DNA from: an uncultured Clostridia bacterium
GTDB lineage: Bacteria > Bacillota_A > Clostridia > TANB77 > CAG-508
Reading direction: 5' to 3'
NCBI GenBank assembly: GCA_944392525.1
Contig: CALXXB010000018.1
Location: forward strand, 1-24,407
DNA: 24,407 nucleotides
Shown: piece by piece, positions 16,215-23,101 of the stretch
How positions within the stretch are numbered: the first letter of the stretch is position 1
Layout: every line of letters begins with the position of its first letter
Position numbers and translations under genes: made by a program
The notes under the pieces: model-generated
Database searches by the model: none
Told to the model about the DNA's origin: nothing
The model's input: the letters and a program-made list of their open reading frames with translations, nothing else

Positions 16215-16715
16215 ATGGACATTACAAAAAATCTGCAACTTGAAACACGGAGACTCTATGGGATGGGCGTCGACTTTCGGATGTTTGAACATTCGATTGG
16301 CGGAAAGGTCGGAGTTGTCGTAAAGACCTCCGATAACACGAAGGAAAACGCTTCGAAACTGCTGGAAGCTGGATATGAACTTGATCCTGAGGTCAAGCGG
16401 AACAACTTCCAGGTCTACACAATCGAGGTGGCTGAACTCGTTGATAAGCACAAGCATATGATGGAGCTCATTGAGCTTGAGTCAAATCGCTTGGCTGTTA
16501 ACGGAGTGACCTACTATAGGTATGATGTCACTGCTGATTCCAGGTTTTCGATTAGCGTCCTGAGTGAGACGGGAAGTAGTGAAATAGCTCGTAAGCTCAC
16601 CGAGGTTGGTTACAACTTTGATGGTTGGAGCCAGAGAGACATGAGCGAATTTTCTATTCCACTCGCTGATCTCGAAGAGATCCATGGAGTTTCTCTTGCA
16701 GAGAACCCTGAGTAG
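16215..16715 (+). CDS. Hypothetical protein with internal duplication, foreign composition
   Basis: A 166-residue soluble protein that I do not recognise. It consists of two related halves: about 19-79 and 98-157 share V-x-(F/Y), a central S-x-x-(A-x)-K-L-x-E-x-G-Y-x-x-D stretch and an F-x-(V/I)-x-x-x-(V/L)-(A)-(E/D)-L ending, so it looks like a tandem two-domain fold. Codon use is unlike every neighbour: about half G+C, with CTC, CTG, GTC, TCG and CGC-type choices, and three CGG arginine codons (R12 at 16248, R22 at 16278, R62 at 16398) that native genes here avoid. GGGAG is nine bases before the ATG, and promoter and hairpin terminator flank it. It is probably horizontally acquired; no integrase or clear flanking repeats are seen. 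Confidence 0.75.
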   Translation: MDITKNLQLETRRLYGMGVDFRMFEHSIGGKVGVVVKTSDNTKENASKLLEAGYELDPEVKRNNFQVYTIEVAELVDKHKHMMELIELESNRLAVNGVTYYRYDVTADSRFSISVLSETGSSEIARKLTEVGYNFDGWSQRDMSEFSIPLADLEEIHGVSLAENPE

Positions 16716-16726
16716 GGATTCCCGGG

Positions 16727-16757
16727 GGGCCACCTTGAAAAAGGTGGCTTTTCCCTT
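16727..16757 (+). terminator. Terminator of GC-richer island gene
   Basis: Perfect GC-rich stem GCCACCTT / AAGGTGGC with a four-base loop, then TTTTCCCTTT. The composition changes back to AT-rich immediately after it. Confidence 0.85.
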
Positions 16758-16784
16758 TACTTTTTTAAAAATATATGGTATTAT
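16756..16784 (+). promoter_or_regulatory. Possible promoter of ArsP_2-type permease
   Basis: TTTACT (16756-16761), 17-base spacer, TATTAT (16779-16784), overlapping the tail of the preceding terminator. Confidence 0.5.
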
Positions 16785-16810
16785 AATAAAGTTAAGTAAA
16801 GGAGAAAAGT

Positions 16811-17662
16811 ATGTTAGAAATTATAGAAGATACATTAATTGATGGCATAAAATTATTGCCGTTTTTATTTATTACATACCTAATAATGGAATATATAGAA
16901 CATAAAACAAGTGAAAAAGCAAAAAATACAATAAAGAAATCTGGGAGATTTGGACCGTTAATAGGAAGTATATTAGGAGCTTTTCCACAATGTGGATTTT
17001 CCGTTGCAGCAACAAATCTTTATGCAGCAAGGGTAATTACACTTGGTACTCTTATTTCTGTATATTTATCAACATCTGATGAAATGATACCAATATTTAT
17101 TTCAGAGGGAGCTTCTATAGTTACGCTTCTTAAGATTTTAGGAATAAAAGTATTAATTGGTATGATTGCAGGATTTGTGATAGATTTAGTATTAAGACTA
17201 AGAAAAAAGGATAATGAAGAAGAAAGAATAATAGATTTATGTGAGAAAGAACATTGTCATTGTGACCATGGAATTTTCAAATCAGCTTTAAAACATACAG
17301 TTAATATATTTTTATTTGTCTTGATAATTACATTTGTTATTAATATAATTATACATTTCATAGGTGAAAATACAATTGCAGGTTTTGTTGGTTCAAATCC
17401 AGTATTAGGTCCTGTACTTGGAGGAATTATAGGATTAATTCCAAATTGTGCGTCATCTGTAATATTAACACAATTATATTTAGAAAATGTAATTCCAGCG
17501 GCAACAATGATTTCAGGATTGTTAGTTGGAGCAGGTGTTGGACTAATTGTATTATTTAAAATGAACAAAGGAATAAAACAGAATTTAAAAATAACTGGAT
17601 TACTATATGCAATTGGAGTAGTATCAGGAATTATAATTCAATTAACAGGAATACAATTTTAA
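16811..17662 (+). CDS. Putative heavy-metal/arsenic efflux permease (ArsP_2 type)
   Basis: A 283-residue integral membrane protein with about eight to ten hydrophobic segments in two similar halves. Each half has a P-x-C-motif helix: A-F-P-Q-C-G-F-S near residue 58 and L-I-P-N-C-A-S-S near residue 216, features of the putative 10-TM exporter family often annotated as arsenic efflux or putative manganese transporter. Between the halves is a cytosolic loop with C-E-K-E-H-C-H-C-D-H (about 142-151), a likely metal-binding patch. AAAGGAG precedes the ATG. No arsR, arsenate reductase or metal regulator is beside it, so the substrate is uncertain. Confidence 0.78.
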   Translation: MLEIIEDTLIDGIKLLPFLFITYLIMEYIEHKTSEKAKNTIKKSGRFGPLIGSILGAFPQCGFSVAATNLYAARVITLGTLISVYLSTSDEMIPIFISEGASIVTLLKILGIKVLIGMIAGFVIDLVLRLRKKDNEEERIIDLCEKEHCHCDHGIFKSALKHTVNIFLFVLIITFVINIIIHFIGENTIAGFVGSNPVLGPVLGGIIGLIPNCASSVILTQLYLENVIPAATMISGLLVGAGVGLIVLFKMNKGIKQNLKITGLLYAIGVVSGIIIQLTGIQF

Positions 17663-17673
17663 AATATAAATAA

Positions 17674-17710
17674 AAAAATAAAGCTATAAGAATTATATAG
17701 CTTTATTTTT
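17674..17710. terminator. Bidirectional terminator between ArsP_2 permease and coupling ATPase
   Basis: Inverted repeat AAAAATAAAGCTATA / TATAGCTTTATTTTT with a seven-base loop, between converging ends at 17662 and 17716. Confidence 0.85.
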
Positions 17711-17715
17711 ATTAC

Positions 17716-20055
17716 TTATTTTTTTCTCTTTTTGAAATTAACTACAATTGCGTCTTGATTATCAAACATATATTTTGAATCAGTTGTATCTGTTTGAATT
17801 GGGTCAATTTCATTATTTTTATCTCTAAAGTTAATATTTTTTGGATTAAATTTTTTATGAGCTTTACTGCTAGTATCATCCTCAGTGTCTGTTGTAACAC
17901 CATCAGAATATTTACCAAAATCAAAAGTTTTTATTTTATGTGGTTCTTTATATTTTGATTCTAAGAATGATAATTTACCAGGTCCAACCATTGGTTTTCC
18001 ATTACTTCCTCTGATTTTATAAGCACAGTCTTTTGCGCCTAAACCTTGAAGTTTTCCAGGTTTAAAGTTAGGGATATATTTCCATTTTACGCTTCCGTAT
18101 TTAGGGTCATATTCCATTTTGCTCATATCCATACTATTTACGTAATCCCATTCTCTGTGGTTTCCAAATTCACCAGACCACCATTCTAACTCATCATAAG
18201 CTCCATTTCCAGTAAATATTTTACTTGAACAATTAGAAAGAATAGTGTTTTTGTAGTTTACTGCTAATTCAGGTGTTTCTAATTGTTGTAAACTTTGTGT
18301 AGAAATAGTTGTTCCAACTTTATATTTTCTATACATAGTAAACATTGCTTCTGTATCTTTACAAATGAAATCAGCGAATTCATCAATGTAAACAAAGTAA
18401 GGAACTCTTGATTTTTCTGTTCCAGGACGTCTTAGTACAGAGTTTTGCATTGTGATTAAGAAGAATAATCCAAATGCTTTATGTCCTGCAGCTCCTAAAT
18501 CACCACGTCTTGTACAAATAAATACAACTTCTGAATTTGCAAGTACATCATCAAAATTAATGTTATTATATCTATTACATAAGATAGGTTTAATTCCTGG
18601 TATTCTAAGTAAATTATCTAATTGACTAATAACAGAATAGATGTATTTTTCCATACTAGATTTTGCAGGGGCATCGCTGTAGAAATTCTTCTTAAAGTAT
18701 GTTAATAATACACGATACTTATCTTTTGCAAATTCATCATTTTCTATTTCATGTTCTAATATTTTACACATCTTTTCGATTAGTTCGAAATTAGTGAACA
18801 TTTTTAACATATCTTCCATATTAGGAAGTCTTCCTTCATTCATTCTAGGATAAACTTCTTTTAGTAAAACTACTAAGTTTTCAATTGCTTGCATTACAAT
18901 ATCTTCTTTATAAGCTTCATCAACATCAGCATGTGCTGTATTGTACATTGATTTTATAACTGAAGAAATTGTAGAAGCAGTTTTTGAAGAATCCTCATAT
19001 ACGAAAGGATTTAATCCACTAGAATTTGAATTATTTGGGTCTATTAAATGATATTTAATACCAAAATTATCACAAACTTCAGTCAAATGGCTAATTACTT
19101 CATAGTCAGGAGCCATAAGAGTAAGACCTATATTTTTATAAGTTATATCATTTCCAATTGAATCTAAAATCATTTTCTTCAAATAGGCTTTGAAAAGTGA
19201 TTCTTTACCTTCAACTGGTACTAACATATTTAAATTGAAATTTTCATTTAAGTAGTCGTTTTCATAAGGTGCATCTAATACTGCTAATCCAGTTTTTAAT
19301 GCAGTATATCCCATTTCTTTTGAAACTTCTTTAAAGAAATATTTTTTCTCTAAGTCTCTTGCAAATAGAGGTTCAAATACTAAAGAAGTTTTACCGGAAC
19401 CAGATCCACCACATACAAATAATGATTGATATCTTGATTCTTCAGGTATAGTAATTGATTTACCTGTTTCAGTATTGTTACATAAATAAACTTCACAAGA
19501 ATAAACTCCGGCATCTTTAGGCTTAGTTGCTAAGCTAATTCCACCATAATCCCAAATAGAACGAATTTGGTCTTTACTATCATTAACACCAAAGAATAAT
19601 TTCTTGAAGAATGGGAAGATTGTAGCTAGTGGTAAATATAATGAAATACTTACCATTGCTGGTGTTACTAAATCAGAAAAATCAGTAATAATTTCTACAT
19701 AATTAGGTACTGAAAGAAGTAGTAACCATGCTCCCATATTCAGCCATTGTGTAAACATTGAAATGGCTATTATGTATAATCCAATTACATATAGATAAAA
19801 TAATGTGACTTTTTTTGCTTTTGATGAAGCAAACTTTGATTGCCCAGAGAAAAGAAAAGCAAATACTGGACAAGCAAGTGCAAATGTATATGCTATAGGT
19901 CCCCAATAAGAATAAGAGACACCTGTGAATATCATAAGTAACATTTCAACTAATCTATCTACTGCCAAATATACACTAATTAGGGTTAGTACATAAGTAG
20001 CAAAAGTGTTTCTATCAGTTTTTAAAACTTTTAAAAATTTATCTATATACTTCAT
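17716..20055 (-). CDS. VirD4/TraG-type coupling ATPase (orphan)
   Basis: A 779-residue protein. Three to four membrane helices occupy about residues 18-155. A cytosolic P-loop ATPase follows with Walker A G-G-S-G-S-G-K-T (216-223) and Walker B F-V-Y-I-D-E-F (554-560), the latter in the TraM-recognition-like C-terminal block that includes S-T-Q-S-L-Q-Q-L. This is the architecture of type IV secretion coupling proteins, which hand DNA or protein to a conjugation channel. The C-terminal ~90 residues are hydrophilic and probably disordered. No relaxase, VirB4, integrase or attachment site is within the window, and base composition matches the host. It may be a chromosomally fixed relic, a secretion component with partners elsewhere, or a domesticated ATPase. 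Confidence 0.82.
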   Translation of the reverse strand: MKYIDKFLKVLKTDRNTFATYVLTLISVYLAVDRLVEMLLMIFTGVSYSYWGPIAYTFALACPVFAFLFSGQSKFASSKAKKVTLFYLYVIGLYIIAISMFTQWLNMGAWLLLLSVPNYVEIITDFSDLVTPAMVSISLYLPLATIFPFFKKLFFGVNDSKDQIRSIWDYGGISLATKPKDAGVYSCEVYLCNNTETGKSITIPEESRYQSLFVCGGSGSGKTSLVFEPLFARDLEKKYFFKEVSKEMGYTALKTGLAVLDAPYENDYLNENFNLNMLVPVEGKESLFKAYLKKMILDSIGNDITYKNIGLTLMAPDYEVISHLTEVCDNFGIKYHLIDPNNSNSSGLNPFVYEDSSKTASTISSVIKSMYNTAHADVDEAYKEDIVMQAIENLVVLLKEVYPRMNEGRLPNMEDMLKMFTNFELIEKMCKILEHEIENDEFAKDKYRVLLTYFKKNFYSDAPAKSSMEKYIYSVISQLDNLLRIPGIKPILCNRYNNINFDDVLANSEVVFICTRRGDLGAAGHKAFGLFFLITMQNSVLRRPGTEKSRVPYFVYIDEFADFICKDTEAMFTMYRKYKVGTTISTQSLQQLETPELAVNYKNTILSNCSSKIFTGNGAYDELEWWSGEFGNHREWDYVNSMDMSKMEYDPKYGSVKWKYIPNFKPGKLQGLGAKDCAYKIRGSNGKPMVGPGKLSFLESKYKEPHKIKTFDFGKYSDGVTTDTEDDTSSKAHKKFNPKNINFRDKNNEIDPIQTDTTDSKYMFDNQDAIVVNFKKRKK

Positions 20056-20230
20056 TTAAAAAATCCTTTCATAAAAATAAATTCATACATATATATTATC
20101 CTATAAAATTAGGAAAAAAACAAGTATTTTAAGAAAAATAATCAGCTTTTTAGTAAAATAGAATCATTTTTGAATAGAAAAATATTCTATGGAATATAAT
20201 AGAAATAAAAAATAGAAAAGGAGATGCTTT

Positions 20231-20512
20231 ATGCAAGAAGAATATAAAAGAGAAGAAAAGATTGTTGAGAAGACAGAAATGGAAAAGGAGATAGAATTAA
20301 TTAAAACAATTATAAAAACAAGGGAGGAGTTAAAAAGTGACAATAAAAATTTTGAATATGCGAAAGAAGAATTGATAGATTATTATACTTATCAAATAAA
20401 AGCAAACCAAGCAAAATTGGACTATTTGATAAAACTTGCAAAACTCAAGGGAATAGAAGTAGATATGATAAATAACAAAAAATATACATTTTTAGGAGAA
20501 GAAGCAGGTTAG
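20231..20512 (+). CDS. yaaL: DUF2508 / YaaL-like protein
   Basis: A 93-residue, highly charged, mostly helical protein with no membrane segment. A central stretch (about 20-75) with K-T-R-E-E-L, a (N)F-(E)-Y-A region, L-I-D-Y-Y-T-Y-Q-I-K-A and L-D-Y-L-I-K-L-A-K fits the DUF2508 family. In Bacillus yaaL lies directly upstream of bofA, and the same pair is seen here, which strengthens both assignments. AAGGAG lies seven bases before the ATG. The molecular role is unknown. Confidence 0.75.
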   Translation: MQEEYKREEKIVEKTEMEKEIELIKTIIKTREELKSDNKNFEYAKEELIDYYTYQIKANQAKLDYLIKLAKLKGIEVDMINNKKYTFLGEEAG

Positions 20513-20573
20513 TAATATTTGTCCATATTTTATCATAAAAATTAAGTAGTAAATTAGTTTGGAGTTGATGAAA

Positions 20574-20835
20574 ATGGACATTAATATTATCACATATTTA
20601 GCATGTATATGTTTTATTTTTATATTTGGTAGAATTTTTATCGTACCTTTAAAAAAAATATTGAAACTGGTGTTAAATTCGATACTTGGTGGGGTAGTAA
20701 TTTTTGTAATCAATTTGATAGGGGCGAATTTTGGATTTCATATAGGACTTAATTTTTTTACAAGCATATTAGTTCGGAATACTTGGCCTTCCAGGAGTTG
20801 TTTGTTTAATAGTTGTTAAATTGTTAATTGGATAA
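20574..20835 (+). CDS. bofA: BofA-family protein, needs +1 frameshift at CGG
   Basis: A small membrane protein of the SigK-processing-inhibitor family. In Bacillus, BofA holds the SpoIVFB protease inactive in the forespore outer membrane until the sigma-K checkpoint is passed. Two or three hydrophobic segments are present, with P-L-K-K-I-L-K-L-V-L-N and N-S-I-L-G-G typical of the family. In the zero frame CGG at 20775 is followed by unrelated N-T-W-P-S-R and a stop at 20817-20819. Skipping C20775 gives G-I-L-G-L-P-G-V-V, the conserved BofA ending, and a stop at 20833-20835, total 86 residues, the normal length. The start is ATG 20574, nine bases from GGAG (20561-20564); the TTG at 20559 overlaps that site. 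Confidence 0.85.
20772..20778 (+). other. Candidate +1 frameshift site GTT-CGG-A in bofA
   Basis: Zero-frame GTT (20772-20774), CGG (20775-20777). Skipping C20775 reads GGA (20776-20778) as the glycine that opens the conserved G-I-L-G-L-P-G-V tail. Confidence 0.8.
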
Positions 20836-20837
20836 AA

Positions 20838-20873
20838 TAAAGCGATATAGTTTTTTACTATATCGCTTATAGT
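20838..20873. terminator. Bidirectional terminator between bofA and glmS
   Basis: Stem AGCGATATAG / CTATATCGCT with a seven-base loop and T-rich flanks. It begins three bases after the frameshifted bofA stop (20835) and lies before the glmS stop, serving both converging genes. Confidence 0.85.
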
Positions 20874-20875
20874 TT

Positions 20876-22714
20876 TTATTCAACTGTTACTGATTTTGCA
20901 AGGTTTCTTGGTTTATCAACGTCTAGACCTTTTTCTTTAGAAATGTAATATGAAAGTAATTGTAATGGAACTACAGAAAGTATTGGAGAAACAAATGGAT
21001 CTGTTTCAGGAATACGAATTACTGTATCAAACATTTTGGCATCTACATCTTGGTTAGTTACAACTAATGTTTTAGCTCCTCTTGTAATTACTTCTTGAAT
21101 ATTACTTACAGTTTTTTCAACAAGTTTTGGGTCTGTCATTATACTAATAACAGTAATACCATTTTCAATTAAAGCAATAGGACCATGCTTTAATTCTCCT
21201 GCTGGATAGCTATCAGCATGAATATAAGAAATTTCTTTTAACTTTAATGCTGATTCTCTTGCAACTGTTTCATCAATTCCTCTTCCTAAGAAGAATACAT
21301 CTTTTTCTTGGTAAATTCTGTGACCAAAGGCTTTTATGCGTTCTTCACATTTTAAAGTTTCTTCTAGTTTTTTAGGTAATTCTAAAATTTCTTTCTTTAA
21401 ATTTAAAACTTCAACTTCAGATTCTTCTATAGTTTCAGCAAAGTAAATTGCAAGCATTGCAAGAAGTACAACTTGTGATGTATAAGCTTTTGTAGAAGCA
21501 ACAGCAATTTCTGGACCAGCATGTGTATAAATAGAATAATCTGCTTCTCTTGTTATAGAGCTTCCGATAACATTGCTAATAGCAAGTGTTTTTGCACCTT
21601 TTTGTCTTGAAAGTTTTAGTGCTGCTATTGTATCGGCAGTTTCACCTGATTGAGAGATGAAAATACATAATGTTTTATCATCAATTATTGGGTCTCTATA
21701 TCTAAATTCAGAAGCTATATCAACTTCTGTTGGTATTCTGCAAAGACGTTCCATCATACATTTACCTGCAAGACCAGCATGCATTGCAGTACCACAAGCA
21801 ACTAAATAAATTTTGTGAAGTCCTTTTAAATATTCTTTTGTAAAATCTAATTCATCAAAAGTACATTTTGTGCCTTCATCTAACTTAGCTCCTATTGTTT
21901 CACGGATAGCTGTTGGTTGTTCATGAATTTCTTTTAACATATAATCTTCATAACCTTCTTTTTCAGCACTAGCAGCATTCCATTCAATAGTTTGAACTTT
22001 TTTGTCAATAGGATTTAAATCTGTATCATAAAATTTAACATCATTTCTTGATAGAAGAGCAAATTCTAAATCATTTAAAAGATAAAATTCTCTTGTGAAT
22101 GAAAGAATTGCTGGAATATCAGAAGAAATATAATTTTCTCCATCACCTTTTCCGATAACAAGAGGGCTATCTTTTCTAACAACTATCATATGATCTTTAT
22201 CATATTTAGAAATAATTTCTAAAGCAAAGCTTCCTTTTAAATCTTTACAAGCATTTCTTACAGCTCTTAATATTTTTAAATCATCATCTGATTCATCTTT
22301 ATTATAATAATAATGAATTAAATTTGGAATAATTTCTGTATCTGTTTCAGAATAAAAAGTGTAACCATTATCAGTTAAAAATTTTCTTAATTCATTATAG
22401 TTTTCGATAATACCATTATGAACTACACTAAAACTCTCTGAGTTATCAATATGAGGGTGAGAGTTTTCTTTAGATGGTTTTCCGTGTGTTGCCCATCTAG
22501 TATGAGCAATACCAACAGTTCCTTCTAAATCATCAATTCCTGGTAAATTATATAAATTTTTAACTCTTCCTTTATCTTTCATAATAGAAAGACTATCATT
22601 TTCTATTGTTGCGATACCTGCTGAGTCATAACCTCTGTATTCTAATCTTAAAAGTCCGTTAATAAGAATTGGACTTGCTTTTTTTGTTCCTATGTAACCT
22701 ACAATTCCACACAT
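20876..22714 (-). CDS. glmS: Glutamine-fructose-6-phosphate aminotransferase
   Basis: A 612-residue enzyme that makes glucosamine-6-phosphate from fructose-6-phosphate and glutamine, the first committed step to UDP-GlcNAc and peptidoglycan. The class II glutaminase domain (about 2-235) begins with the nucleophile C2 in M-C-G-I-V-G-Y; R-G-Y-D-S-A-G and H-T-R-W-A-T-H-G are conserved. Two SIS sugar-isomerase domains follow (about 290-430 and 460-600), and the C-terminus ends in L-A-K-S-V-T-V-E. AAGGAGG stands close to the ATG. Expression is controlled by a glmS ribozyme in the leader, so glucosamine-6-phosphate feeds back on the mRNA. Confidence 0.98.
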   Translation of the reverse strand: MCGIVGYIGTKKASPILINGLLRLEYRGYDSAGIATIENDSLSIMKDKGRVKNLYNLPGIDDLEGTVGIAHTRWATHGKPSKENSHPHIDNSESFSVVHNGIIENYNELRKFLTDNGYTFYSETDTEIIPNLIHYYYNKDESDDDLKILRAVRNACKDLKGSFALEIISKYDKDHMIVVRKDSPLVIGKGDGENYISSDIPAILSFTREFYLLNDLEFALLSRNDVKFYDTDLNPIDKKVQTIEWNAASAEKEGYEDYMLKEIHEQPTAIRETIGAKLDEGTKCTFDELDFTKEYLKGLHKIYLVACGTAMHAGLAGKCMMERLCRIPTEVDIASEFRYRDPIIDDKTLCIFISQSGETADTIAALKLSRQKGAKTLAISNVIGSSITREADYSIYTHAGPEIAVASTKAYTSQVVLLAMLAIYFAETIEESEVEVLNLKKEILELPKKLEETLKCEERIKAFGHRIYQEKDVFFLGRGIDETVARESALKLKEISYIHADSYPAGELKHGPIALIENGITVISIMTDPKLVEKTVSNIQEVITRGAKTLVVTNQDVDAKMFDTVIRIPETDPFVSPILSVVPLQLLSYYISKEKGLDVDKPRNLAKSVTVE

Positions 22715-22764
22715 AGTAAATCCTCCTTAAAATAAAATAATTTGGAATTGAAAGTATGCAAAAT

Positions 22765-22912
22765 AAGCTTAAATGTATTAATCCTTTGTTACAATATCAC
22801 TATTGCTCTTTAAATTAATACTTTGACCTTAAGCAAAAGCCACTAAGGAACCCGCCGAAACTTTCGAATACCTTAGACCTCGTCAACACTTAATCTTAAG
22901 TGTCCTGGCGCT
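22765..22912 (-). ncRNA. glmS ribozyme (glucosamine-6-phosphate riboswitch)
   Basis: Minus strand, 5' to 3': the cleavage sequence A-GCGCC (cut expected between 22912 and 22911), a P2-region hairpin (CACTTAA / TTAAGTG), the conserved GACGAGG, a TCGAAAGTTTCGGCGG hairpin segment, then an outer stem GCTTAA / TTAAGC enclosing GTATTAAT / ATTAATAC. These are the hallmark core elements of the self-cleaving glmS ribozyme, in the right place about 50 bases upstream of the glmS start. Cleavage is triggered by glucosamine-6-phosphate and destabilises the downstream mRNA. The 3' boundary is approximate. Confidence 0.95.
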
Positions 22913-22978
22913 ATAACTAAACTCTAAACTCCTTTCTTTTTAATTTAATCTTTTGCATTTCTTTCAATATACTTTATT

Positions 22979-23007
22979 ATATTACATTAAAAAGTAAAAA
23001 GTTGCAA
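22979..23007 (-). promoter_or_regulatory. glmS promoter
   Basis: Minus strand: TTGCAA (23007-23002), 17-base spacer, TAATAT (22984-22979). This predicts transcription from about 22972, some 60 bases before the ribozyme. The gap 22715-23101 holds only this promoter, the ribozyme and the divergent nucleosidase promoter. Confidence 0.55.
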
Positions 23008-23052
23008 GTCTTATATAAAATTATTTATGCAAATGAATTGTGACAAATTTAG

Positions 23053-23081
23053 TTGAAGAATTTTTAAAGTCATAGTATAAT
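23053..23081 (+). promoter_or_regulatory. MTA/SAH nucleosidase promoter
   Basis: TTGAAG (23053-23058), 17-base spacer, TATAAT (23076-23081). Transcription should begin near 23088, which places the in-frame ATG at 23084 outside the mRNA and supports the start at 23102. Confidence 0.75.
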
Positions 23082-23101
23082 TAATGGCAGGAGGAGAGAA
23101 A

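Noticed and set aside
17716..20055. Part of an integrative conjugative element inside the window
   Set aside because: No relaxase, integrase, VirB4, attachment repeats or composition change; only the coupling ATPase is present.
20559..20573. TTG at 20559 or ATG at 20568 as the bofA start
   Set aside because: The GGAG ribosome site (20561-20564) overlaps or is too close to these; ATG 20574 has the right spacing and gives the normal family N-terminus.
3340..20775. Reading comEC, pdp and bofA as three independent pseudogenes or sequencing indels
   Set aside because: All three breaks are a single extra C before GGA at the only in-frame CGG codons of native genes, none lies in a homopolymer, and all downstream parts are intact. 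Chance explains this poorly, though read-level evidence is still needed.
3340..20777. CGG reassigned to another amino acid (for example Trp or Gln, as reported in some Firmicutes)
   Set aside because: A simple reassignment would keep the frame, but at all three sites the frame must change to recover the conserved protein, and no CGG is seen at conserved Trp or Gln positions.
22765..22912. T-box or other riboswitch upstream of glmS
   Set aside because: The AGCGCC, GACGAGG and TCGAAAG/TTTCGGCGG elements identify a glmS ribozyme.
23084..23101. ATG at 23084 as the mtnN start
   Set aside because: It lies before the predicted transcription start and before the AGGAGG site; ATG 23102 gives the standard N-terminus.
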